Below the pieces are notes generated by a model. It ran no database searches. It saw only the letters and a list, made by a program, of their open reading frames with translations, and was not told the DNA's origin. Of a stretch of 64,000 nt of DNA, positions 1 to 11,324 are shown in pieces; the first letter of the stretch is position 1, and every line of letters starts with the position of its first letter. The stretch comes from Isoetes taiwanensis (Eukaryota; Streptophyta; Lycopodiopsida; Isoetales; Isoetaceae): contig JAJEKV010000062.1 in NCBI GenBank assembly GCA_021234155.1, positions 1,718,602 to 1,782,601 on the forward strand, in the 5' to 3' direction. A program made the position numbers and the translations under genes.

Positions 1-1640
1 ACTTTCATATAGAGAAATCTAGAACACATGGTTTAATTGTAGCTTTGGTATTCAAAGATGGGGACAATGGTAGAGATCAGTTTGGCATGAATTTATGTAA
101 GCATTCAATGTTGAGATGAACCTAAGCACTTAGAAGGCATGTGTGGCATCAAATTAGCCATGGGGGCCATGAGGACTATTAGAAGCTTATAGGGGCTTCT
201 GGGCATGGCTATGGCATGGAGCATTGTTAGCCTAGTAAATGCCCAAGTTACTAGATAGGTTTAGTAATTGATAAATGTTGTATTTCTTATGGGGGGAATG
301 ATCATGGTATAATCATATGAAAAGAGTGTTAATATCTCTATCTGCTTATGGAGTGCAGAGGTATTGGATCTTTATCAGTACAACAAGGCCTGAGACTTCC
401 TCGAAATGTTTGGATCGTCATCATGGTTTTCATCAGTAAGTTAACGATCCCGATATGGCTAGGTTGTATGGGCAACCTCGGTAAGGGTATGATTTAAGCA
501 CATGTATAATAAAGATCCTAAAGAACATCACATGTTCATGGTCTTGCATTGCAACACTGTTATCTTAACATTTTGCTATCTCTTGGATCCTCGGGGGTTG
601 GGCCTCCAGGTTCTTTGTATTCTTGTGCTTTGTGACACTAGTCATAGCTATCATGGCAAGGATGCTACATCAACTCTTGGACTCCATGGTAAGAGGTCCC
701 CCAATGCTAGTCGTGGGCTAGAAGGGTATGCGCATACGAGGATCACTCCACCACTCCCCCTGCAGGGCTTGGAACCTAATCTAGTTAGGCATTTTTCTGC
801 TAACAGAGTCTGCATGTAGGCTGGCTGAGCTTCCCATTGTCCCGGAGTTGTGCGTCATGATGTTTTGGTATTGTGGTTGTATTTCATTTGATTATGGTCT
901 AGCACTTACTCACATAGGCTCTTCTATATTTGCTTATATCTATTGTTATCCAAGATTTCAAAGTGTTCCATGCATGAAGTGCCAGCTGGAGATCCCCACT
1001 TAGTTACGAGGACTAATTCCTTGAGTTATGTAGTGAATGAGGAAGGGGATGCTCGGGCTAATGGCAACAATGCAACTATAGACAGTGGTTGAATTCTATA
1101 AGAGAAGCTTCTATTTGATTTGCTTAGTTGTGGATGAATTGAGGATAGCCTTTTCGATAGTATTGTCTATGATGAGGGGTAAATTGCCACAACTACATTA
1201 TTATTGATATCTGATTATTTAAAAGTAGGCTCAAGTATTCACCATATTAATTTTGTTTGTTACACCAACCTAGAATTAGTGCAAGTCTGACAAGATCTCG
1301 AGTTGCTAGGAGGGTCAACTCAACAGGCTCATCATAACAAAGTAGGATAGTGGAAAACTACCAAAATGAGAAAATTCTCCCATAAAACCTTCTTGTCTAA
1401 AGGACTCTTTGTAGTGATTAAGGACAATAGTTATTTAATCTCAAGTAATAATAAGCCATAAGATGAGCAAATAAGAGATCTGAAAATAACATGTAGATGT
1501 CGCTCACTAACTGTCCATAAAATCCAAGTTCGACATATAAAAAAAGCTGACTTTTTTTGTTTGACAAAGAATGAGGTAGCAACTCCAACAGAATCCTTTA
1601 ACTGTCAATATTTGCAAAAAAGATGCGTCGAAACCAAGTC
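1..1640. other. Intergenic, no gene recognised
   Basis: AT-rich sequence with stops in all frames. The longest open stretches lack any domain I recognise and have biased, non-coding-like composition. The 370-1000 part is less AT-rich than its surroundings and has the texture of old LTR sequence, but I found no paired copy and no TG/CA ends in the window. Confidence 0.5.
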
Positions 1641-1854
1641 AAAACTAGTCATTTCGGATATCTTTTTCTCACAAGAGAGAATGACAAATGTTTCTGAATA
1701 CTAGTTGTTTTGGCTACCTTGTCGTTGAGAGCGAGAATGGCAAATGTTTCAGAGTACGGATTGTTTCTGAGACCTTTTTGTCGAGAGCGAGAATTGCAAA
1801 AGTTTTCAAGATAATATTTGAATCTAGGAAGTGATCTTGGGCTCATTGGAAAGC

Positions 1855-2592
1855 TCATGCAGATTGCAATATGCTGATAAGTGATTCGACCCACATTTGT
1901 CCAAGTAGGTACTTCGGTTTGCATTTTTCTTTCTTGTGTAATTTATTTAGGCATAGTTTAGCTTTTCTCCATTTGAAATCATTGGAAATCCCATTGTTAC
2001 GGAAGGTTTCAAGGAAGTCCTTCCATTTGGCATTATCCTTGTTCATGGTAGCCATTTTTACAAGATTTCTCCACCAAATACGAGCAACCCAAGGTGCTAT
2101 CCTTGTACAATTAGTGGAACTCAACCCGTTGTCAATGCAAAATTGATTGAGTTGATTAATCCATGCTTCTATTACGATTCCTTCAGTCCCTTTAAAGGTT
2201 TGGAAGTCTGTATTATTCCACAATATTACGATGATATCTTTTTCTTTTCCACACTTCTGATGCTTCTTCTTATGGTCTATATTGTCTTGAGATGGTGCGG
2301 AGCTAGGAGATCTACTCTTTCTCCTTGTTTTTGCACATGTGAAGCTATGCCCTCGGTTAGTAGCAGATGTTGCTCTTGAGTCCGAAGTTTGGGCATGAGC
2401 GGGAAGATACAAGTGATCTTTGCCACTTTTTAAAAAAAAAAACATATAAATTTTTAGCATAAGGATCTCTTGTAATAATCTAAAATCTACTATTCTAGGT
2501 GGTTTTATTCCATTTAAATCTATTATTTGTTTCCAATTTAAAGTAATTAAAGGCCTTTTACTTTGCATACCTCTTAAATTCTTATTACTCAT
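1855..2592 (-). mobile_element. LTR-retrotransposon gag-like relic
   Basis: A 245-codon open stretch that starts with ATG. Its middle part (about residues 130-205) resembles the capsid region of retrotransposon Gag: an acidic/aromatic lead-in, a segment of the type AWINQLNQFC, then a WW pair, and then a W-x2-F-x3-F pattern (KWKDFLETF). A basic, serine-rich segment (about 80-115) precedes it. No protease, reverse transcriptase or integrase piece lies beside it and no LTR pair was found, so this is a fossil fragment. The family is uncertain; Ty3-like is the best guess from the WW and W/F spacing. The element is old and broken. Confidence 0.4.
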
Positions 2593-3396
2593 TAATCTCT
2601 ACACATCATAGAGAAGTGTTCATGTATATATACAAGTCCCTTGTTATTTAAGGTCTGTGCAAAATGAATTGTGTATTGTACGAATAAATTTTCCTTAGAC
2701 TTATTTTTGGTGGGAATGTTCAAGGTTCCAGATCTGGTTATGTTAGTTAGAATGAATATATATGAATTGCCTTAACATCATGTAGGAGCAGTTCATAATT
2801 TACAGATCTTGGGCACTCTATAAGAACATTTCTCTTAGAGATGTTCTCACGTTCATTTCCACATGTTACACTTGAACTTCGAGAAGTAATTTCGCAATTC
2901 TTGAAATTGTATAATAGTTTGTGAGGCTACGAAATAATACACAAAGCTGACCCCTACAAACGTGGACATAGAAAAAAGTAGGTGTAGTTAAGAAAGAGGA
3001 ACATTTATATGTGTGACTTATAGTAGACAGATTTTCAAAGAAATTAAAGTATTCCAGAAAGATTTGCCTTTGAAACCTGTGAGAGGCAGTTAGTTGACTA
3101 GATAAAGCATTGAGTTCTGCTTGGGAATAAGATTTGGCTTGCTGAAGTATTACGGAGACTAGTCGAACACCCAATAAGATGTTTTATTACATCGTAGCGA
3201 TAATAAAATCTTTGCTATCAAATATGTACCTTCAACAAAGATCACAAGTACAGATTTTCCATGTAATAATGGACCTTGTAATATCCTTTTGTTTCCCACT
3301 TTACTATGAACTTAGGCTTTGCTAAATTTTGAATGCCTCATTAGGCATAATTGGATATTTTATTTACTCAACTATCATAGTCGATATTGTTTGAGT
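2593..3396. other. Intergenic, no gene recognised
   Basis: AT-rich, frames closed, no repeat with another part of the window noticed. Confidence 0.5.
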
Positions 3397-3531
3397 CATA
3401 ATTGGGATCTGCTAGTCAGCCACTATTCTCTTAAAGTTGGTGACACATTGGAATTCCGAGTCGTAGGTGAGATTGAATGGACAATGAACATCTATCGTGG
3501 TGGAGCACAGCATGACCAGAAGAAGTTCTGA
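3397..3531 (+). pseudogene. B3-domain-like fragment
   Basis: The last 45 codons of a short open frame read NWDLLVSHYSLKVGDTLEF followed by a short turn and WTMNIYRGG. This matches the C-terminal half of plant B3 DNA-binding domains, where a segment of the type 'GW..F...HSL..GD...F' is followed by a strand with a basic or aromatic end. Only this half-domain is visible; the N-terminal B3 strands are not found just upstream in any frame. It could be an isolated exon or a fragment of a REM/VRN1-like gene. A phytocyanin ('KVGD.L.F') is an alternative, but no copper-ligand pattern follows. The call rests on a short match. Confidence 0.3.
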
Positions 3532-4774
3532 ATGTTTACTTTTATCTAATAGATATTTTGTTGCCTCTGTCAATTTTCCACTTACAACTATTAACATGAC
3601 TATATACTGACTGTTAATTTTTGATGCAATTTATCTTTAAAATCAATAAAACTATTCAACTGTCGGTCGTCAAATTTTACAGTATATAAAATAGCATAAG
3701 CAATCTAAGGTCGAATTTTACTACTGTGCAGGAAACAGAAAATATTCTGTGGAGTTTATCTTCTATGAACTTTGCATGGTGTGCTTCAACAATACTCCCA
3801 ATTTGATTTTTGCCAAAGTGCAGTTTATTATATAGGTATTCAAATATAGAAGAAGAAGAAAGGAACACAATCTTCACAACCATATTGTATTTGATGTAAA
3901 GCAACACAAACTCTACAGGCATATTGTAGTTGCTTCGGTCATTTGTATCATGAGTTTCTATTTCTGTTACATCATTATCAGAAACACTTTTATCCCATCA
4001 CTTTTATTTTGTCTTGTGAGAATTGCCATCTGCAGATCCTTTTTCTTTTGTTTCAATGTGAGAAATCATATCACCCCATCCTTTGCCTTGTGATTCATTC
4101 TTAGGAATGTTATGTTCCTGGATTTTAACATTGGTTTTTAGCAACATGTGACTGGTAGGATGGCATCTATTTTCTAGATGCCATATGTATTGTATGTGAC
4201 TTTCTTTGGTGCTGCCTTTTTTCTTATGAAGTAGTTAAGGAACAATTCATTGTTCATCTACCTTTGTGTAGTCCACAACTGCAATGGTGTTGTTGTCGCT
4301 GACACTTGCATGCTGCTGGCCTCTGTATTTTTTGCTTTAAGGTTGCCTATAATATTGTTGCAGGAGCGTTAAGAAATGGTTGCCTGTTGCTTTCTTCTAT
4401 GCTTAAACAGTCATTGTTGACTGCAAAATACAAAAGATGAACATTTCCCACAGAAGAGGAGCACATGTCTGTTCTTAAGAAACTAGCTAGAGACGATCCT
4501 ATATAACCTTTAAATACTATAACTTATCATAGGCACACTTAGAATTCCCTGTGGTCTCATAACAGTAAGTTTTAGCTTTCATTGACAGAACCATCATTTA
4601 AGATGATCCATTGGTTGCAGCTGCTACCTTAGATTCATTATTTCGTTGTGATACAAAATTTGATGTTGATGGTACAACTGTTGCTTGTGCTGGCATCCTT
4701 CCTTGTGCTAGGTACTGCACATCATCCAATATCAGTTTACATATAATTTGTAGGCAGCATGTAACTACAACAGA
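3532..4774. other. Intergenic, no gene recognised
   Basis: AT-rich. A short open segment at 4611-4730 (plus) has a less biased amino-acid mix than its surroundings and ends at a GTACTG that could be a weak donor, but I recognise no family in it. Confidence 0.4.
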
Positions 4775-5335
4775 GACACAAGGCATAAATTTACAAAAGG
4801 CACAAGGCGTAACAAAACCACAAATTTATAGAAACGCACAAGGCCATCATTCACATTAAAGAAGGCACTAAGGCCTGGATTACAAAAGGCACAAGGCCTG
4901 GATTGCAGTGGGCACAAGGCCATTACAATTAAAGGCATTAAGGCCTGGATTAAACAAAAGCCACAAGGCCTGGATTAAACTGAAGGCACAAGATATAATA
5001 AAAAGGTATTACAAAAGTGCTAACAAAACCAATTGATTAAAACAGAAAACAAAACCAGAAATTTTCAGAAAGGCACAAGACCATTATATATTAAAGTAGG
5101 CACTAAGGCCTGTATTACAGAAGGGTCGGCATAGCCATTACATTTCAAAGGCACTAAGGCCTGTTTCACAGAAGGGTCGGCACAAAGCCATTACAAAGAA
5201 AGGCACTAAGGCCTATAGCATCTATTTTTCAAAAAATTACAAACGCACAAGGCCATTACAAAGAAAGGCACTGAGGCCTATAGCATCTGTGGATCAAAAA
5301 ATTACAAAGGCACAAAAGGCCTATTTCTGAAGAAC
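4775..5335. repeat. Degenerate minisatellite, 'aaggcacaaggcc' type
   Basis: About 20 diverged units of roughly 20-40 bp. Each carries variants of AAGGCACAAGGCC or AAGGCACTAAGGCCT, separated by TGGATTACA-like or A-rich spacers. Unit length and spacer drift along the array, so it looks old or expanded by several events. The array lies just downstream, on the minus strand, of the small acidic reading frame at 5387-5590. Confidence 0.7.
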
Positions 5336-5386
5336 TTGATCAAAAGAAAGAAAAAACAACGCCTGTCTTCATGAGCTGCAGGGTCT

Positions 5387-5590
5387 TCAGGCCTCATCTG
5401 TAAGAAGAATTCACAAAATTAGAGAGCTCTATCGAAAAGAAAGCAAAAAATGAAAAGCATGCTACTTACTTTCCAGCCAATTTTGAAACTCAAAAAAATT
5501 CTCTTCTTCTTCTGGGTCCGGCTCTTCTTCTTCATTTGGTTCCCCTAAGATTCGCCTCCGCACCTCATCTTCCGAATCATACCGCCGCAT
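5387..5590 (-). CDS. Possible small acidic protein, two exons
   Basis: On the minus strand an ATG at 5590 is the first after an in-frame stop. It opens a 40-codon exon that begins MRRYDSEDEVRRRILGE, continues with a run rich in Glu and Pro, and ends FEFQNWLE. The exon stops at a consensus donor, GTAAGT (5464-5469). A pyrimidine-rich acceptor ending in CAG lies 72 bp on, and splicing there gives N-E-A-stop, about 43 residues in all. The 300 bp upstream (5590-5900) are clearly richer in G+C than the surroundings, as expected for a plant promoter or 5' leader. I recognise no family. It could be the first exon of a larger gene whose later exons are lost in the minisatellite, or chance. Confidence 0.3.
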
Positions 5591-5594
5591 GTCG

Positions 5595-7614
5595 GAAGAA
5601 TCCACGCCGAGGAATCCACTTCAAGAATCCACCTCGTAAGAAAGCTCGAAGAAGAGTAATCACCGCCGGCCGGAATCATCGTAAGGCTCCTGGCTTTCAA
5701 ATGTAATTGGTTTGGAAATTTCATGAAGGTCTTCTTTGAGCTCCCGCGACAGAATTAGCTAAGAACCTATGCCATAACCGCTAAGAGCTCGCAAAGATAA
5801 GGAAATTAATTCACGGTGTTTCAAGGGCGAAAGGGGAAGGAGAGGAGAGCGGAGCGGGGCGGAGCGCGATCTTGTTTGGGAGAATTGCAGGATGCTTCTC
5901 CTTCACGACCATATAAAGGTTGGCGTGAAATTAATTTCGTGGGCTACGATTTTAGGATTTTCGTACCATTAGTATCTTAATCGTAATGATTTAGTAGGAT
6001 AGGAAGTGAAATGTAATTATTTCGAAATGACCATAATTTTATTTTCTAAAAACATTAAAAAAAAATATCTATCCTCAAATGGCCATTCTTTTTTGGACAC
6101 CAGTCATGTTATGTTGGCTTGGCACTTGTTTAGTAATTGTGATTATAATTAGTTAGTGTAAACTGCTTGTTGACTTCAAAATTGTTGACTTACGCTTCAC
6201 CAAATTGTTGACTTACGCTTCACCAAAATTGTTGACTTGTGCTTTACCAAATGCTTGGGGGTGATCTGACCAGGCCCATCCCTGATCTGACACACTGTTC
6301 AAGGTTATCTGCAAAAAAGCATGGATTAGCTTGCAGATGTTAAAAGTGCATGTTTCCTAATTCTCTAATCCATAAACGAGTTGACTTTCTATTGTTTAAT
6401 TTGAGAATTTTCTTTGCAAATAACCTTGGAGCAATTGAGCAAGAACAGTAGAGGAAAGGAAGAAGTCGAACACAGATCAGACGTACATGTATGAAATCAT
6501 GCATCCCATTGGTATTCATAGCATCAGGAAATTCTATAAGCTGTCTATCATAAATGCGAAGAGCTACTTTAGCTTGAAGCAATGATTTGAAGCAGAATGG
6601 ATATCGTAATTGTATCCGATCTTCCTTTTAATTTGAGCAGGCAATTCTTAATTCCTGAATTTAATTGTATATGTCTCAAAATATTAGTGGTGTACAATTT
6701 GTCAATGGTAACAAAGTGTTTAAAGAAGCAAAATATTGCCATTATTGGTTGTAACATTAGAAGCTTAATGTTGCATGCATATGAACTCTATATGCCAAGG
6801 TGCAACATCAATGATATTTTGTTATGCTCATGTCACTTAGCAAAGTCTTGTGTTTTTAATAAACAGTCGCTACCCCCTTTAGGATGCCACTCTCCCATCA
6901 TACACAATAGGAGAGCAACCCCTTTCCAGAAGTTACGGGGCTATTTTGCCCTGCCTGATCAGTTCTCTAGTTCATTCCCTGTAACGTCTAGGATATCCTA
7001 CTTAAGGATCTTCCCATATGTCATTGTAAGATTAATTGGGCAAGGTTGCACTCAATAGACACTTATATGCACCTTACGAACCTGGCATACAATGTCTAGG
7101 ATGTAATGTTATTTATCCTTATTCCATTAACATATTTGACTTCAAATAAAGTTAGAGCTCTATAAGTAGCATTTATAAAATTCAAAGATCATTTTCTCAC
7201 ATTTTGTTTGCTATGATAGGGAGATCATGGTGTGTGTCAAAAGATGCCTCAAAAAAAGTTGGGACAACATCTTAGGTTATGTAGCTGTCATAAACAGAGA
7301 CGTAATCATGTTTGTGTTGAAAACTTTACCCTAAAAGATTATGACCATAAATGTGGGGAGGATTATGGATTGAACGGGAAGGAACCACGGGTAGTTGCAC
7401 ACGTATGATTGATTATTTCTACCTAATTCTGATTGGCATACAAAAAAATGATAGCAATATTGCTACTATGGGCATATCCTGCGTTCACATATGCCTATGG
7501 GTCATTATTTAATTTACCACTACATCATTATGATAGTTTCATAATTTTATTTTGTTTTAATAATTTGGCCTAGATATCTTCACTGTTTTATTAAATTCCT
7601 AGAAATTTTCTCCA
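5595..7614. other. Intergenic; short 24-bp triplication at 6179-6252
   Basis: A GC-rich stretch (5595-5900) grades into AT-rich sequence. At 6179-6252 a unit of about 24 bp (TTGTTGACTTACGCTTCACC) occurs three times in tandem, the third copy slightly diverged. A 153-codon open frame at 6597-7058 has no recognisable domain and non-coding-like composition. Confidence 0.5.
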
Positions 7615-7869
7615 ATAGTGATAGAACGCACTGTTTTGAGACCAAAAGGCAACAATAAATATCTTGTGATAATCAAAGGTCGTCATATAGCTTCTCTTCC
7701 TGAGAGTCGCCGCATGAGTAAAAGACTAAAAACGACATCCTACATTTTTCATATGAACCCAATGGACCGCGAAATCCATGTGGAGGAGCTTGTTGCCTTG
7801 CGATCCGTTCTCTGTCGTCGACTCCGTCAAATAGACATGTCTGTGAAGATGCCGAATTCTCTAATGTAA
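7615..7869 (+). CDS. Possible isolated exon, unknown protein
   Basis: About 84 codons, open from just after a pyrimidine-rich stretch ending in CAATAG, which could act as an acceptor. The frame ends at a TAA followed by AT-rich sequence. The translation is basic (RRMSKRLK, LCRRLRQ) with a segment VLRPKGNNKYLVIIKGRH near the start, and it looks more protein-like than its neighbours. There is no ATG at the start, so it would have to be an internal or terminal exon. I recognise no family and see no partner exon nearby. Confidence 0.2.
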   Translation: MVIERTVLRPKGNNKYLVIIKGRHIASLPESRRMSKRLKTTSYIFHMNPMDREIHVEELVALRSVLCRRLRQIDMSVKMPNSLM

Positions 7870-8643
7870 GTTCCCTATTATTCCCTTACGATTCTGTCAA
7901 CATAAACGCGAAGAGTTCCTTAGAAGTTACATAAGGAATTTGATGAAACCTTCTCATAATTAGTTTTATTGCATCTTGGCTCTAAATGAAATATCCTCTG
8001 ACTCTAATAACTAGGTTTGTTCTTAGGCGTCCTATGTGAAATGTAGGTTTAATAGATGAGAAATTCAAGCACATCTTAAATACATCCATTTGAGACATCT
8101 AAGAGGTAAAACGGAGACATAAATCCGTCTATATAGTTTGTGCCCTCAAGAAATATTCTGCTTTTGCATTGTGGATAGACAATCTCAAAAAAGCATTGTG
8201 GATAGACAATCTCAAATCTGTCTTCTAAATCTTTTAAACCAATCCTAAGGCATTATGGAATGTAAAAGTATACAACACAAAATCTCGGGTTTTAATTCAC
8301 CTTATAACATCTTAGCTCTTCAAATTCGTGTGTGATCTATTATTTGAAAGGATGCTATTTAATAGGAAAAGGAAGTTGAAGTCGAATTCAAGAACTAACT
8401 ACAAAGAAGTCTTGAAGAATTGAATAATTAAGAAATTAATTATGTTATTCGAATTTTTTCTTCCTCATGTTGCCTCTCTTTCTTGTCCATGACCTTTGTT
8501 ACTCAGTCGATGATCCTTTTGTCCATCATAACCTATTCCTGCACCACTTGGAAATTTGTTTTTTTGTTTTTTCACGAAGTTTAAACCTTGATCTCACTTA
8601 GGCTTAAACTTTTTCGTAGTTTAAACTCAAGTTTCATTTTGAT
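7870..8643. other. Intergenic, no gene recognised
   Basis: AT-rich. At 8168-8212 the short sequence GCATTGTGGATAGACAATCTC occurs twice in tandem. Nothing else recognised. Confidence 0.5.
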
Positions 8644-10882
8644 CGAAGTAAACTGCAATCATTAAGAGTGTTGAATAATGGACTGAATCTTGACCATTGG
8701 CTTTGAGAGATATATTGCAACTTATTAATGTTGGAACTTTAAGGTTTTTTATTTTCCTAGGGTAAATAAGGCTTGTCTTACGATTTTCCACAACTTGTTT
8801 CAACAACTTGTTTCGACCATTGGATTTGGTAAGCAGATTACAACTTATTAAAGCTGGAACTTGAAGCATTTTTTGTTTTCCTAAGGTAAATAAGACCTAT
8901 CTCAAGATTTTTTAACTTTACACTATTGTGAGAAATAAGGTATGATTAGGTTTAGGGTTTCACAACGCATAACCACTTCGATTCACGGACGGACGTGAGA
9001 TATTTGCCTACGATTGAACCAGGATCCGCATAGCCTATTTACGATGGGGCTTTGGTCAATGATTTCGATTTTTTACTGCTAAAAGGTTTACATGATGATC
9101 TTGTTGCTCATATCTCTCTGGTATCAAGGCGCCGCCTCATGACTCCAAGCTTTTGCGGCTGCATATATATGAGCCAAGCTGTGTCAAAGACAAAATCGCA
9201 ATGAGATAGAAGATCTTCTAGAGCCAGTGTTATACGGCACTATTGGGCGGCTCTCCGTTTATGGTCATGCTGGGCAAGATTTTTTTGATAAACAAAGCAC
9301 TCCCGAGGAGCCGCCTCGTTGTCCAATTCCTAATTTATCAAATCGCGAACCGATGAAGCTCAAATCGATCTAATTGTCGGCATCGCGGACGAACCAGGTT
9401 CTAGTTTTGTTTAGATTTATTTCTCGCATAATCTCATGATAACTGTCTCTAATATGATGAACTAATTCGTGATCCATAATATTTACTTTCTCTTTTGCCT
9501 TGGATTTGATCAGCTTCCAGAGGTTCAAACCTCTTTAATCAACTTATGCTCTATCTGTTTGCTACTCTAGATAATATCCCCATCATTTTAGTCAGCTTTA
9601 TAGCCCATTCTTATTAATTTCCCTAATTTTCTCATGCTTATACATGCCATAGATTATTGCAAACTAGTTTGTTTAGATCATTAGTTCTTTAAGCTCTACT
9701 CTAAATCTCCTAGAGTGAATTAACGGGCCCTTTCCCTTTACTCAAAATAATAACGATATTCCATTTCCTAAACATTTTGTTCTATTTGATCATGCATCTT
9801 ATGGCGATAGAAGCTTGCCTATGTGTTTATGAATTTAAACATGCGAATTTTAAGGACCAAACGTTGTTCATATTCTGTAACCTTGTTGCAGTCTTGGTTC
9901 TTACCCAATTCTTGCTTTGGTTTCTTTTACTCTATTTGATTTATGTTGTAATCAAGTTGTTAGATTTCTCTCTCTTATACTTCACTTATACTTCCATGTT
10001 TTACTTTCATGTATTGCTCCTCTATTTTTGTAGTAAGACTGTGCCATTTGCTTATGTTTGGGAAACTGAGATCCGTTATAGAAAATGCATGGATCTACCT
10101 TGCACATGGTCTTTAAATTAAGAGTACAATACTGTGATAAACTGTGTCGTGATAAATTCTGTTCATTATTTGCTGAGTTTTTTTATAAAATAAATGGTGA
10201 AGGGCGTTAAGCCGGATGGGTCTTTAGCTTACCTGTTAGTGGCTTATGCATTTACCCTCTTTAGGCTAACTTGCATTTGGTTCCACTGCAGGTAACCGGA
10301 CTTATCCCTCCATGTGGTATTTTCCATGGTGTTCAATGAGCAAAAACCACTGCTCAAATCTGCAAGATTCAACTTCGAAAGCTTCTTGGTGACATCTATC
10401 TATCTACTTTTCTCTGTTTTAAATTGTTATATGTTGTTACACCATCGTTGATGGTTGTCATAAGTTAATTTTATGCGAACCAGTTGCTTCGTATAAGCTA
10501 CTTAGGAATCATTCTAGATCTGCAATATTCCTTTACTATTGCGATATTTTATGTTGTTGTTTTAACGCTCCAAATATTATCTGAGATATCTTTCAATCTC
10601 TTATATTTGAATATCATATTGCTTTTGTCTACATTGTAAAGTATTACGTTCTTGAGCTATTATTTTCTGAACTATGTCTTTAATATCTTGGTGTTTACTC
10701 TGTAATCTTTTCTTCTTGATCTATTCTTTATTTTGATTTGCTCCTTATCAGGGCCTAGAATTAGATTACACCTATCTAGTTCTAGGATTGCAATTGAAGG
10801 TCCTTATTTTTCCAAATGGAACTATAAGGCCTAAAGTCTGTTGTTTCTTATGGTCTTAACAGGCTTAAAAGGTTTTTTAATG
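8644..10882 (+). repeat. 2.2-kb direct duplication, copy A
   Basis: This segment recurs at 11325-13580 in the same orientation after a 442-bp spacer. Long AT-rich tracts are the same base for base, while differences cluster at short CG-containing spots (see findings). The ends do not show TG/CA, and no primer site or purine tract flanks them, so these are not LTRs. Around 9055-9200 one frame reads LLLKGLHDDLVAHISLVSRR, which faintly recalls the start of a plant F-box, but it soon meets a stop. A hydrophobic open frame at 9777-10121 looks like AT-bias rather than a gene. Confidence 0.85.
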
Positions 10883-11324
10883 TTACTCCAATTCTTAAGT
10901 TTAACTTGGGACCCTGATTTGGAGTAAAGGTGTACTATTATTGGTATTAACGCTCGTATGCTTATTACAGAAAATTGGATCAGATTACAATGAATGCAAA
11001 AATATCATTATTGGACTGCTGTACATTCCACCAGTCATGGGTTTTTATGGAAAGAGTTTTTCCATGGCTGGTTTGTAGTACAAAAAAACTTTTACACTAT
11101 CTTATTATATCTTCGATTTCTCATAAGATGCAAGATATGGCGAGGATTCTTGAAAATTTACTGTAAGTGTCATCTTTTTCGCATATTTCTAGAGTAGTAA
11201 TATATGGGTTGGGTAGGGTCCCTGTGTTGCAACGGGGCCCTACTCTCCCTGTTGCAGCTTTCTATTGACTAATGGGACCTCCCTACCTGTGGTAGGAGGA
11301 AGGATTTTTTTATATGAATATTGA
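10883..11324. other. Unique spacer between the two 2.2-kb copies
   Basis: 442 bp found once in the window. It includes a G/C-rich patch (11205-11300, with GGGTAGGGTC and GGGGCCCTACT) that looks like the end of a different inserted or deleted sequence. No gene seen. Confidence 0.5.

Noticed and set aside
6597-7058. 153-codon frame as a gene
   Set aside because: No recognisable domain, odd Cys/Ile-rich composition, AT-rich context.
9777-10121. 114-codon hydrophobic frame, repeated in part at 12550-12810
   Set aside because: Its Leu/Phe/Tyr richness follows from T-rich DNA; no ATG context, no domain, and the frame is simply copied with the duplication.
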